Shown here: in pieces, positions 32,522-44,520 of the stretch
How the letters are laid out: the number at the start of each line of letters is the position of its first letter
Numbering within the stretch: position 1 is the first letter of the stretch
NCBI GenBank assembly: GCA_963422465.1
Contig: OY730171.1
Coordinates: 4,546,202-4,610,201, forward strand
Direction: 5' to 3'
Origin: Lichina pygmaea
Lineage: Eukaryota > Ascomycota > Lichinomycetes > Lichinales > Lichinaceae
Length of the DNA stretch: 64,000 bases
Position numbers and translations under genes: made by a program
The notes under the pieces: generated by a model
Seen by the model: only the letters and a program-made list of their open reading frames with translations
Told to the model about the DNA's origin: nothing
Databases searched by the model: none

Positions 32522-33914
32522 ATAGCACTAAAAAAGAAAAAACCCACTTCTTTAGAAACTAATCCCAGAGCACCACTAGCCACACCAGCTTCCAGTCTCT
32601 CTAACACTTAAGCCAGTCCTCCCACCACTGAAAGTACTATACAGAAAGACTGGGAACTTCTTAACTTCTGGCTGAAAACTCAAACAGTTCCAGAACCAGT
32701 CAGAAAAAGCTGGGAGAACCTTAAGCAAAAACTCTCTGCAGAGCTGCAGACTAGCACTGTCCAACCTCTACCCTCTGGCATTACTAACAAGATTATCCAG
32801 AAGCTTGAAAACCTCAACAAACATCTAGATAGACAAGAGGTAAAACTATCTTATGTACAGGCAGCTGCAAAAGCTTCCTCTACTCAAATTCCACTAGCTT
32901 CCAGAATTCTCAAAAAGGTTCTGGTACACCCTGGACACCAGACTCCAGACATGGCCAACAGAACCTATGTCCAGCTCTTCCAAGCTCTCCAAGACAGACT
33001 TCCAAGCCCTTATAACAAACAGATTAGGGCAGTAAGAAAACTCCCATCAGGGGATATTCTTATTCACACAGAGAGCCAGGAAACTAAGCTTTTTCTGGAA
33101 AAGGATTTCTCCTGGACTGCAACTATCTTCAACACAAAGGCAATAGTCCAGCCCAAGAGATTCCCAGTTCTGGTTCATGGAGTCAGAACAGCAGATATCC
33201 AGCCAGAGAATCTGGAGGACACCTGCAAAAAAATCCAGACTAGCAACCCTTCTCTTGGCAAACAGATCAGTATTCTGAGAGCATATTGGTCCAAGAAATC
33301 CATAGCTCAAAAGAAACAGGTCACCTCTCTCCACCTGGATCTCTCTACTCCCCAACAGGCCAATCTTCTTATTGAGAATAGACGTGCTGGGACACAGACT
33401 ACATGAAGTGGAACACTTCCTGGCAAACACAGTTATTGCACAATACTTCAAGTACTTTGGCTATAGCCACCAAGCTCATGCCTGCAGGAACAGAACTGCC
33501 TGTGGAGTATGTGGTAGACAACATGAGAGAAGAGTATGCCCAATTCCTGAAAACTTACTGAAACCAAACTACTGCAATTGCCAGGGATCTCACCCAGTGT
33601 GGGCTAGCACATGCCCAGTACACCAGGAAGTAGCCAAGAGAGCCAGGGAAGCTTGGATTTCACACCCAGGGAAGTATGAAATCCCAATCTCTACATCTCT
33701 GACACCAGTACCCTAATCTCCAGCTACGTCTTTCTCTTTCTCCCAGCCACTCCCAGGGGGGAAAAAACATAAAATAACTGAGCCAACCAGAAGATCAGAG
33801 AGAATCAGGGGAAGCTGTCCAGAAGTTCAAATTCTTGGAGCAAGATCAACAAATAATAAGGGAAAAGTATCAGCCAACCTTTTCAAGATCTTTGAAGATA
33901 AGATGTCTACATAA
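32522..33914 (+). pseudogene. LINE-C ORF1 (Gag-like), broken
   Basis: Homologous throughout to LINE-B ORF1. The start codon is ATA, an in-frame stop follows near 32608, and a 2-bp deletion near 33383 shifts the frame before the zinc knuckles, the same deletion as in LINE-A. The knuckle cysteines are partly lost (CGVCGRQHERRVC remains). The ATGA overlap with ORF2 has become ATAA at 33911-33914. Confidence 0.9.
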
Positions 33915-35591
33915 AAGACTCAAAGCTCACACTTCTCCAGTATAATGTGCAAAAAAGCCAATCAGTCCAAGAGCTACTTCTAGCAACCTCAGCTCTTCAA
34001 GAGGTGGACATTATTGCACTTCAAGAACTCTGGAAAAACTCTCACCTGGAGACAAGCACCTCTACTGTTTTCTCTTCTTTTCTTTCTTTTTACTGTTCAG
34101 AGATTGGTAGAACACTTTTTCTTATTAATAAAAACCTGAAACTCTTTTCTCTTCATCCTACTTTCTGGAGTAAAGACTTTATTTCTCTTGAAATCTACTT
34201 GGAAAACTCTTCTACTTCTTTTTGGGTGTATAATCTTTACTTTACCCTATCAAGTCAAGAAAACTATACAGAGGTATCAGAAGCTCTTCTCTGTTTACTT
34301 CAAAATACTTTACAAGTACAAGGACAACATATTCTTCTCACAGACTCAAACCTCCACTACCCAGACTGGTCAACGAAAAGAAGACTACTCTGACACTGCA
34401 AACAAGTTCCAAGGTCTAATAAAAGATTTAAATCTGGATTTAGCTATTGTATTTTTTACTCCCACCAGAGCAAGATCTCTTTCAGAAAAACTATATTCTA
34501 CAATTGATCTGTCTTTTATTTCTTCTTCTTTTTCTAACTCCCTGATTTTCTCTAAAATAGCTCTCCAGTTCTTTCATGAGTCTGACCACAGATCTATACT
34601 AACTAGCCTGGACCTGGATCCTCCAAGGAAAACCTGGAAGCTAGAAAGGAACTGGAAGACACTGGACTCAAACCTTACAAGAGTAGAGTGTGAGAAGCTA
34701 CAGCTATCTTCCCACTTTCAAGACAAAGATAAAGTGGATAAGTACTTGGAGTATCTGGACAACTTTCTCCAAGAAGTGGTAAGTAAATATACACAGCTCC
34801 AGAAGTAATCTGGTCACTCAGTTCTCTGGTGGAACCAAGACATCCAAAATAAGGTTAGAGAGGAAAGAAGAGTAAGAAGACAAGTTCTCAGAGAACAGGC
34901 ATCCCAAGAAGATCTTGAGTAAACAACTAAGAACAAGAAAAAAGTAGTCAGAGAGGGAAAGCAGACCACCTTCAGACAACAAGTCCATAAGCTAGCCAGT
35001 TCTTCAAAATTCTGGAAGCTTGCAAAGTGGGGAAAAACAAAAGCCAACAGGACTTCTGATCTTCCCCTGGTCCCAGATTGTATTTTTATTTTTATTTGAT
35101 TCTTACACTGGTAGTAGCTTTACAGTTATGCAGATCTTCTAGCTAATAGTGAACTCCTTCAGAAAACCTTTGAAGAGATAAAAACTGAAGGCAGGGTGTG
35201 ACTAGGGAATGTAACAAAAGGAATCTTGAAGTTTCTGGTAAGAGAAGAGAATCTAGGTATTGGGTTGGGAATAGTGGAGTTTGAAAGCTAGATTAAACTG
35301 GTTTAGTCTTTTCAAAGACATAAACCAGTACAAGAACTTCTGTAGTAGCTCTGGGTTTGAAATAATAGTGGTGAAGTCTTGGGGATTAAAAGAGACTTGT
35401 TGTCTTTGTCTTGAATAAAGAGAGTATGAAGAGGTGATATGTTTTGCAGTTTCTTCTGCTTGGCCACACACACATAGTGGGGTAGGGAAGTCAGGAACTC
35501 CAGCTCTGAAAAGAAAACTTGCCAGACCAATTCTTCCAGTCCTGATTTGCAGTAGCAGACTTGCCTCAGCTTTCTGTAACTCTTTGTAGAG

Positions 35592-35923
35592 TGTCACAGT
35601 TCTGGCCCAGTTGCATATCTGGCACAAGTCACGCACCTTGCCGGGAAGTCCCATCTGCACTGTTTGCCTGTTTGCTCCGCTGTTGCCTGATCCCCTGCCT
35701 ATAAGAACTTCTCCTGCTCCCCCAGCTTCTTCTCTTCTTCTTTTCTCTTTTCCTTCCTTGTCTTTCGTCTTGTACATCAATCCAAGTCTCAAGTCTCAAG
35801 CCAAGTCAGGTCAAGGTTACTGAATCAGTTAGGCTTGAGTTCTGCTCTGCCATTGCCTTGTCACAAGGTCAAGGTCACCAAATCAGTTAGGCTTGAGTTC
35901 TGCTCTGCCATTGCCTTGTCACA
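35592..35923 (+). repeat. 5' LTR of gyp-2b (332 bp)
   Basis: TGTCACAG...TTGTCACA. The right end (GTCAAGGT to TTGTCACA, about 65 bp) is present twice in tandem. TATA-like CTATAAGAA is at 35699-35707. Confidence 0.95.
35760..35768 (+). promoter_or_regulatory. Leader motif of gyp-2b complementary to its primer-binding site
   Basis: GTCTTTCGT, about 60 bp after the TATA-like CTATAAGAA, is the exact 9-nt complement of ACGAAAGAC at 35926-35934. If the transcript starts at or near it, the RNA 5' end could fold back and prime reverse transcription. Confidence 0.55.
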
Positions 35924-35925
35924 CT

Positions 35926-35934
35926 ACGAAAGAC
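35926..35934 (+). promoter_or_regulatory. Putative self-priming primer-binding site of gyp-2b
   Basis: ACGAAAGAC begins 2 nt (CT) after the 5' LTR, the same offset as TTGAAGAC in gyp-1. It pairs with the leader motif in the LTR of this element. Confidence 0.55.
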
Positions 35935-35981
35935 CTACCCAACCATAACACACTTCACCAAGCCATGTTCATGTCCTTGTC

Positions 35982-38900
35982 ATGTCTCAACAACCAGACC
36001 AAGCTATGCCAGTTGCTGGAAATGATGAGTTCCTTAACAATATGTTTGCAGAGTTCATGCGAATTCAAGCTACTAACACTACTCCCAAGTCCAAGTCTGA
36101 ACGCACTGCTGACCCAGAGATCTTCAGTGGTGATGGCAGAAACATAGAAATCACGCATGAGAAGCTTGAGAGCTTCATCATGTCACTGTCACTTAAGATG
36201 ACACTCAACACTGACTGGTACCACACGGAAACATCGCAGATTGTGTATGTCTTTTCACGCACGACTGGCACTGCACAGTCCTACATCTCAGCTAAGATCA
36301 CAGCTGGCCAGTACATTGACTGGCACAATATTGTCAAAGATCTCCAGAACACCTTCTCTAACCCAGACCCAGAGTTCCTAGCTCAGAGAAAGCTCATCAC
36401 CTTGTGTCAGGCCAACTGTTCCTTTGCCAAGTTCTTCACAGAGTTCAATCAGTATGCTCCACACACAGGCTTCAACAACAAGGCCTTGAAGTGCTATCTT
36501 TGATGCACTGTCTCTGAGGAGCTTGCCAAGCAGCTTGTCAGCATCAACCTCAAGGACATCAGCTATCAGAAGCTTGTTGAGGAATACCAGCTGCAGGACA
36601 ACCAGTTGCGTGCCACTTCTGCCAACTCTCACCATCCACGTCAAGCACCTCCCACCCAAGCCTCAGTTCCACAGTCAGGGTTCATCAAGCCAGTCTTCAC
36701 ACCACAGCCACCAAGTCCTACCATAGATCTCAACTGCTCTAAGCTGACACCAGAAGAGTGAGAACATCACTGAAGTAAAGACCTCTGCTTCTACTGTGGG
36801 AACCAAGGTCATGTCTCAACCTTCTGTCCAGTGAAAAGCATGCCTATTGTTGCCACCACCACAACCACCACCAAGTCTGCCACGGTTGAGACTACTCCAG
36901 AGTTGGAAAACAAGTAGTCCTTGGTCATTGTCATGCCCAAGGACATGAAAAGAATCTCCATGTTGGCTATCTGTCTCCAGACCAGCAGTTGGACAGCAAG
37001 TACTTGTTTCTTCCTTGTATCCTAGATAGGAAATTCAAGTGCAATACTCTTATCAACTCTGGCTGTTCAGCATTTGGCTGCATTGGTGCTTTCTTTGCGT
37101 AATCCCTTCACCAAGAACCTCTCCCCTACCCACGCACATTGTGATCATTTGATGGCAAGATGTCACAAACCACACATCTTGCCAAGACAATCATGACCAC
37201 AGCACATAGTGTGCACCAGGAGGAAGTCTCTCTTTTTGTGTCTCCTGGCCTTCACTATGATATGATTCTGGGGATGCCATGGCTCCAGAAGCACAGGCCA
37301 CACATTGATTGGACAAACACCTCAATCATGTTCAAGTCAGATCACTGCCAATCTACATACCTCAAGTCAAACAATAGCTATCCAATCTCTTTAGATCTTG
37401 AAGCCAAGACGTCTGCTGGAAAGTCTCAGGATCCCAAGCCCCTTTCTGCCACGCCAATCCCTATCAATACTACCGCATTTTCTCTCCTTGCTGCCAAGCC
37501 AGATCACCAGGTGTTCAGTGTTTCTCTGAGAGACATTGAGCAGGTGTTGAAGCCAAAGAAGTGTGTGGATCCTGCCACACTTCTCCCTGCTCAGTACCAC
37601 AAGTTCCTGGATGTCTTCAGCAAGGATAACACTGACAAGCTTCCTCCTCTACACCCAGGAGTTGACCACAAGATGAAGATAGAACCAGGAACCCAGGCAC
37701 CCTCTGGACCTCTGTACAGTATAAGCAGAGAAGAACTTGAAGTTCTCAAGAAGTACCTGACAGAGAACCTGAACAAGGGCTTCATTCAAGCATCTTCATC
37801 ACCTGCTGCTGCACCAGTCTTCTTTCTCAAGAAGCCAGGAGGTGGATTGTGTTTCTGTGTAGACTACAGAGCACTCAACACCATCACCATCAAGAACTAT
37901 TACCCCCTGCCACTGATCTGGGAGATGTTGGACCAGCTTTGCAAAGCTGTGTGGTACACCAAGCTTGACATTGTTGGTGCCTTCAATTGTATCCAGATGA
38001 AGGAAGGTGAAGAATGGAAGACTGTGTTCTGTACACACTCAGGCCTCTACAAATACCTTGTCATGCCCTTTGGTCTTGCCAATACTCCAAGCACATTCCA
38101 GAACTACATCAATGATATTTTGGGACCTGACATCCTTGATGTCTTTGACACTGCCTATGTGGATGACATCCTTATCTACAGTCAGACACTCAAGGAACAC
38201 CAGAAGCATGTCAAGCTTGTTCTCAGTCGACTACAAGATGTAAGCCTGCAAGTTGACATCTCCAAGTGTGACTTTGAAGTACATCAAGTCAAGTACCTTG
38301 GCCTTATCATTCAGTCTGCCACTGAAGACAGCTGACCCAGATCTGTGAGCATAGACCCAGCCAAGACTGATGCCATCAAGAAGTGGAAGCCTCCTGCCAG
38401 TCTCAAGAAAGTGCAGAGCTTTATTACCTTTGCAAACTTCTACCACCAGTTCATCAAAGACTTTGCCAAGCTTGCATCCCTGCTCATAGCTCTGACCAAG
38501 AAGAATGTTGTCTTCAAGTGGGAAACCCCAGAGCAGCACTTGTTTGAAAGTATCAAGAAGGTGTTCAGCACTGCACCCATCCTGCAGCACTTTGATCTGG
38601 AGAAGGAGTGTGTTGTTGAGACTGACACTTCTGACTATGTCTCTGGTGCTGTCCTGTCACAGCCAGATCATGAAGGAGTTCTACACCCTGTTGCCTTCTT
38701 ATCACACCACCACCTGCCAGCAGAATACAACTACAAGATCTACAACAAAGAGTTGCTGGCAATTGTCTGTGCCTTTGAAGAATAGCAAGCAGAGCTTGAA
38801 GGATCTCCAGAATCTGTCAAGGTGATCTCTGATCATAAGAACTTGGAGTACTTTATGTTGTCAAAGCACCTTTCCTGCTGTCAAGCCTGTTGGAGCAAGT

Positions 38901-40678
38901 TCTTGTCACACTTCAATTTCAAGATCAGCTACTGTCCAGGCAGTCAGTGTAAGGCCAATGCCCTCACTCGACATTCCCAAGACCTCCTGTCAGACAGTGA
39001 TCCCCTTCAAGACTTCATAGAGTAAGTCATCCTCAAGCCCAAGAATCTTGCACATTCAGAGGTTCAAGTCAAGCCTATCCAGATCCTGAGACATTCAGAA
39101 GCTGCACCAGTTAACACTGAACCTGATACTGCACCTTTTTCAGACATCATCCAAGCTGCCTATAACAACCTTGCTGAAGGTGATCCAGTGGCAACAGTGT
39201 CACAGATGCTAAGGGATAGTGTCAGGCACAGTCGAGAAGTGTCTCTCTCAGACTGCAGCTTGGAAAATAACTGTCTCTTCTACAAGAACTGACTCTGGAT
39301 CCCTGAGAACAATAAGCTACACCTACACCTGTTCCAAGAAGTCTATGACCAAGCAATGGCTGGCCACACTGGGATTGCCAAGACCCACAATCTTTTGTCT
39401 TGTTGGTACTATTGGCCAAAGATGGTGAACATCATACAGCAGTACATCAGGAATTGTCATGTCTGCTCTCAAGCAAAGTCTGCCTGTGATCACCAAAAAG
39501 AGCTGCTGTCTCTTCCCATGCCTCAGCAATGTTAGCAGGATCTGGCTATGGATTTCATTACTGACTTGCCCAAGTTAAGAGATGCCTGCTTCCCTGGTGC
39601 CAAGCACATCTGGGTCATCACTAACCATCTCACCAAAGAACACCACTTTGTGCCATGTGCTGAGATAACAACCTTGCATCTTGTCTGGATGTTCATCCAG
39701 TTTGTTGTCCGTACCTATGGCTTGCCCAGGAGCATTGTCTCAGACAGAGGAGGTCAGTTTGTCAGCTTATTCTGGAAAGCACTCTGTGTCCATCTTGACA
39801 TCATGCTACAACTATCCTCAGAACACCACCCAGAGACAGATAGTCAGACAGAACAAGAGAATCAGGAGCTTGAACACTACCTGAGATCCTATGTCAACTA
39901 TCTCCAAGATGACTGGGTCCAATGGCTTCCTCTGGCAGAGTTCACACAGAACAACTCCCAGTCTGATTCCTCTGGCATGTCACTGTTCTTTGCCAACAAA
40001 GGGTTCCATCCACAGCTCAGCATCACACCCATGAGTGAAGCCTGCAACCAGGATGCTATGGAAATCTCTGGAGAAATGACACAGATTCTGGAACAGTTGC
40101 AAGCTGAACTCCGACTATCCCAGGAAGCTCAAGCTCACACTGCCAATTTGCATCAAGTCCTGTCACCATCCTATCAAACTGGAGATCTTGTTTGGCTGAA
40201 TACCAAGAACATCAGGACACACCGCCCATGCAAAAAACTTGACAACAAGTGGATTGGACCATTCAAGGTGTTGAAGATAGTCGGAAGCTGTGCCTGCTAT
40301 CTGGAGCTTCCACACACTCTCAAGATCCACCCTGTCTTTCATGTTTCCCTTCTATGTCTGACACCTGCTAATCCTATCCCTGGCCAATCAAATGAACATC
40401 CTGGCTCTGTCATTGGTCAAGACACAGATGAAGAGTTCCAGGTTGAAGAAATCCTTGACTCCAAGCCAGCAACATCTTGACAGAAGTTCAAGTACCTGGT
40501 CAAATAGTCTGGATAGCCAATTGAAGATGCCACTGAAGAGCCTATTGAGCATCTTGACAACACTAAAGACACTATCTACAACTTCCATGAGAAATACCCA
40601 AGGAAGCCACAGCCACAGAACTACACCCACGAGCAGCCTGAGGCTCACAGAAGTTCGCCATGTGAAGGAGGAGGGTAA
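35982..40678 (+). pseudogene. gag-pol fossil of gyp-2b
   Basis: Gag starts at 35982 (MSQQPDQAMPVAG) with a knuckle near 36785 (CFYCGNQGHVSTFC). The protease-like segment (SGCSAFGCIG) is near 37060, reverse transcriptase with YVDD at 37680-38335, RNase H at 38580-38960 (ETDTSDYVSGAVLSQ), integrase at 39540-39870 (MDFITDLP, SDRGGQFVS, HHPETDSQTE) and a chromodomain at about 40430-40560. The reading runs through the polypurine tract, and its last codon abuts the 3' LTR. Decayed. Confidence 0.92.
40664..40678 (+). promoter_or_regulatory. Polypurine tract of gyp-2b
   Basis: GAAGGAGGAGGGTAA lies directly before the 3' LTR, the expected site for plus-strand DNA priming. Confidence 0.8.
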
Positions 40679-41055
40679 TGTCACAGTTCTGGCCCAGTTA
40701 CATATCTGGCACAAGTCACACACCTTGCTGGGAAGTCCTATCTGCACTGTTTGCCTGTATACTCCGCTGTTGCTGGGAAGTCCTATCTGCACTGTTTGCC
40801 TGTTTGCTCCTCTGTTGCCTGATCCCCTGCCTATAAGAACTTCTCCTTCTCCCCCAGCTTCTTCTCTTCTTCTTTTCTCTTTTCCTTCCTTGTCTTTCGT
40901 CTTGTACATCAATCCAAGTCTCAAGTCTCAAGCCAAGTCAGGTCAAGGTTACCGAGTCAGTTAGGCTTGAGTTCTGCTCTGCCATTGCCTTGTCACAAGG
41001 TCAAGGTCACCGAATCAGTTAGGCTTGAGTTCTGCTCTGCTATTGCCTTGTCACA
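40679..41055 (+). repeat. 3' LTR of gyp-2b (377 bp)
   Basis: TGTCACAG...TTGTCACA. It carries the same right-end duplication as the 5' LTR plus an extra 45-bp tandem copy around CTGGGAAGTCCTATCTGCAC, which the 5' LTR lacks. Confidence 0.95.
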
Positions 41056-43712
41056 TAGAGCTTCAGATTGTTTTTGTGTGGCTTTTGACAGAAAGTCTGC
41101 CAGCCTGGATAGCTTCTTCTTTTCTTCTCTTCCTATTGGTCTTCCCACTCTTTAGTAAAGAGCTTTTGTAGTTCTTTCTTCGAACTAGCCTGGTTAGTAG
41201 TTATTTGACTTAACCAAGTGAATTTCCACTTAGGAGAGATAGTTGAGGATTCCTTTAAAGGTTTCTTCAAGAGAGAGGCATAGCTGGAAATAGTGGAAAA
41301 GATACTGTCAAGAAAGTGTTTGAGAGGGGAGTTTTGAATAGAAGAAAGAAAACAGGCAGTGCGAAATTTAAAGTAGAGGTCTAGAGGTAGAAGAAAAAGC
41401 TCACTCTCTAATAGAAAAGAAGGAGTGGCTTTGAAAGCACCCCCAATAAGTCTTAGGCATCTGTTTTGAAATGAAACAAGAGAAGAGATATTGGAGAATT
41501 TTCTTAGAGGCTTAAACCAGATCCCCACTGCATAGCTCAGTAGAGATCTCAGTATAGCAGTGTACACCAGACATGATGTGTGAACTGGAAAGCCCCAAGT
41601 AGACTAGGAAGTTCTAGAAAGAGAAGAGAGTGCTTTCTGTGCTTTTTGAAGAATAATCCTCTGGTGTTTGTGCCAGTGGAGCTTTGCATCTAGGTACACT
41701 CCAAGTATTTGCCAAGCTATAGCTATTCTCACATCAACATGCTGGAGACTGGAATACTTTCCTGAGAGGTTCAAGAATACAAAAACAGTCTGTCTAAGAA
41801 AACCTGGCAAAGAAAGCTATAACCAAGCCAAAGTCTGGCACTCTATAGCTTTGCTCAACACAACTGGCAAGCTGATAGAAGCTATTACAGCAGCCAGGCT
41901 AAGCAAGGTAGCAGAAGAAGCTAAACTTTTGCCAGAAATCCAGATAGGCTTCAGAAAAGGAAGATCAACTAAATCAGCACTCTTCCTACTGACCTCCCAA
42001 GTGGAAAAAGTCTGGAAGGAAGGCATGGTTGCATCTCTACTTTCTCTGGATATCTCAGGAGCCTATGACAGAGTTCTACCCAAGATCCTCCAACAAATTC
42101 TAGAGAGAAAAGGAATTCCTCTCTGGCTATCTTCCTGGATTCTCTCTTTCTGCACCAGTTGTTCTACCACTCTTGTGTTTGATGACTCTGAGTCTTCTGC
42201 TATTCCTATTCACTGTGGAGTTCCCCAAGGTTCCTCTTTATCTTCTATTCTTTTTCTATTTTATATTTCTGAACTACATGAAACTGTACATTCTTCTTCC
42301 ACTGGTGTTTCTGCTCTGGGATTTGCAGATGATACAAATCTGCTTGCATTTGGACACTCTAAAAAGTAACCTTCTGAAGTTGAAGAACACACACCTCAAA
42401 TGTCTATCATAGACTGCAAGACATAGAATAGTTTTCTCTTCTGAGAAATATAATATACTTTATTTCTCCAGAAGAAGATCAGACAATCTTCAGCTTAAGC
42501 TCAGACTGGAGAATGTGATTCTAAGACTAAAAGAAGAAGTGTGAGTATTAGGAGTGTACCTGGATGCAAAACTCTACTGGCATAAGCACCAGAGAATTAT
42601 TCTTCAAAAAGCTCAGAAAGCACTCTTCTCTCTCTCCAGAACTTCATATTCTACTTGGGGTTTCCCAGTCCTCACATCATATCTTGTGTATACTGCAATA
42701 CTCAGATCCTTACTGAGCTATGCAGTGGGGATCTGGTTTAATCCTCTAAGAAAATCTTCTAATATTTCCTTTCTTATCACATTCCAGAACAAATATCTGA
42801 GACTTATTGGAGATGTCTTCAAAGCCACTCCATCTTTCTTATTAGAGAGTGAGCTTTTTCTTTTACCTCTAGATCTCTACTTCAAATTTTGCACAGCCTG
42901 TTTCCTCTTTTCTATTCAAACCTCCTCTCTGAAATCACTTCTGGACAATAGTTTTTCTAATATCTCCCACTATACCTCTTCCCTGAAGAAACCTTTAAAG
43001 AAATCTCCAACTATCTCTCCCTACTGGAAGTTCACTTGGTTAAACTAAATAACTACTAACCAGGCTAGTTCAAAGAAAGAACTACAGAAGCTTTTTGTTA
43101 AAGAGTGGGAAAACCAATAGGAGGAGAAGAAAAGAAGAAGCTACTCTGGGTGGTAGGTGTTTTGCTAAAAGTCTCACCACAACAATCTGAAGCTCTACAA
43201 AGAGTTACAGAAAGCTGAGGCAAGCCTGCTACTACAAACCAGAACTGGAAGAATTAGCCTGGCAAGTTTTCTATTCAGAACTGGAGTTCCAGATTTTCCT
43301 ACTTCTTTATGTATTTGTGGTCAAGCAGAAGAGACAGTGAAACATATCACCTCTTCATGCTCTCTTTACTCAAGTCAAAGACAGCAAGTCTTTTTTAATT
43401 CTCAAGATTTCACTTCTATTATTTCAAACCCAGAACTTCTACAGAAGTTTCTATACTGGTTTATGTCTTTGAAAAGACTAAACCAGTTTAATCTGGCTTT
43501 CAAACTCCACTATTCACACTCTAATATCTAGAAGTTTTCTTTCTACCAGTCATTACAAGATTTCCTTTTGCTATATTCCCTAGTCACTCCCAGTCTTCAG
43601 TTTTTATTTCTTTACAGGTTTTCTGAAGAGACTCACTCTTAGCTAGAAGATCTGCATGGCTGAAAAGCTACTATCAGTGTAAGAATCAAATAAAATAAAA
43701 ACAATAAAAACC

Positions 43713-43838
43713 ACTTTGGCAGAGTTAGCAGAGCTGGTTGCATCTCTGCCACCTCTGCCACCAGGTCAGGTGAATATTGTTCTGTGTACCTCTGCACACT
43801 TGCTTAGGTCAGCTCAGCTGTTCCAGCCTGGGCCTTAA
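43713..43838 (-). repeat. LTR fragment, family 3 type, inverted
   Basis: On the minus strand it starts TGTTAAGGCCCAGGCTGGAA at 43838 and matches the first about 120 bp of the forward LTR at 44222 (shared AAGCAAGTGT, CAGAGGTACACAGAACAAT, GGTGGCAGAGGTGGCAGAG). It breaks off at the LINE-C 3' end, so LINE-C probably inserted in this LTR. Confidence 0.8.
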
Positions 43839-44221
43839 CATTACTCTTCTTCTTGGACAACAAACCCAGCTGCTTGCAAAGACAGATCTTGCAAGGAAGA
43901 AGCTATGACTCCTACTTCTTGATATCCTGCAGCTGAGTCTTGAGCTGAGAGCACTTAAGCTCTATCTTTTCCTATTCTGATTCTGCAAGATGAAGATCAT
44001 AATAGTAACTTTTCTTGATGTACTGACTGCAAGATGTGGACTCCAAGCTGACAACACACTTGGCATAGTCATGACAACATGTGCTGCATGAAACTTTGGA
44101 CATCTTGCCTATTTTGCCAACACAAGAACTGAGGGCTCTGCAACAGTTGTTTCAAGATGTCTGGAGTATAGTGAAAAGAAAGTGAGAGAATCTGGGGACA
44201 GAACCTTTAGAAGAAGAGGAT
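43839..44221 (-). pseudogene. Family-3 3' internal remnant with antisense accessory frame
   Basis: The right part (about 44060-44221) matches the 3' internal region of gyp-3a (GACAACA, TTGCCTATTTTGCCAA, TCTGGGGACAGAAC), ending in the polypurine tract AAGAAGAGGATAG before the LTR. On the minus strand, about 44100 down to 43845, it encodes a decayed relative of the gyp-3a accessory product (shared CC-x4-AKCVVS and YDLHL-x-ESE). It is truncated by the inverted LTR at 43838. Fossil. Confidence 0.65.
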
Positions 44222-44520
44222 AGTGTTAAGACTCAGACTGGAACAGCTAAGCAAGTGTACAGAGGTACACAGAACAATGTTCACCCAACCTGGTGGCAGA
44301 GGTGGCAGAGGAAAGCACTCCTCATCCAACTCTGCCACACAGAAAGCTGATACCTCTTGGGGAGAACCTCTCTTCTGAGACTTCTGTATATAAGAGAACC
44401 CAGATAGCTGGGGAGAATAGCTCTCCAGACTGAACACACACAACCAAAAACAATAGCAAGAAAGTTACCCACCTTGCTATTCATCTATTGAGTCCCTGCC
44501 CTTCTTACCCAGACACACAG

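Larger units (their letters stand above)
35592..41055 (+). mobile_element. gyp-2b: Ty3/Gypsy chromovirus, family 2
   Basis: A 5.46-kb element with both LTRs and perfect target duplication TAGAG (35587-35591 and 41056-41060), inserted in LINE-D. Order: LTR, gag, protease, RT, RNase H, integrase, chromodomain, LTR. It looks structurally whole; the coding region has on the order of ten interruptions. Confidence 0.97.
35080..41708 (-). mobile_element. LINE-D: 5'-truncated LINE inserted in LINE-C, split by gyp-2b
   Basis: Pieces 35080-35591 and 41056-41708, minus strand, about 1.16 kb together. It holds the 3' end of ORF2 from about codon 750 and the 3' UTR with its tail, close to LINE-B. The 3' junction (35080) is A-rich and the 5' junction shows TCCAAGT microhomology with the target. 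No TSD is visible; about 245 bp of LINE-C is missing instead. This is the usual outcome of a truncated LINE insertion with a target deletion. Confidence 0.9.
33911..43531 (+). pseudogene. LINE-C ORF2 (endonuclease-RT), broken and split
   Basis: Endonuclease part 33911-34600, connector to 35079, then the RT from about 41709 (GFRKGRSTKS, SLDISGAYDR, FADDTNLLAFG) and the C-terminal Cys/His region to 43531. Many nonsense and missense changes are TG-to-TA or CA-to-TA. TAG near 42410 and TGA near 42542 are at the same codons as in LINE-A, where LINE-B has TGG and CGA. Confidence 0.9.
32024..43712 (+). mobile_element. LINE-C: Tad1-like LINE, interrupted by LINE-D and gyp-2b
   Basis: Pieces 32024-35079 and about 41709-43712. 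It carries the full 5' UTR, ORF1, ORF2, the 3' stem-loop GGCTGAAAAGCT and the tail. A possible 9-bp target duplication with one transition is ACTCTGGCA (32015-32023) and ACTTTGGCA (43713-43721). About 245 bp of ORF2 present in LINE-A (14217-14460) is missing where LINE-D sits. Strongly decayed. Confidence 0.92.
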
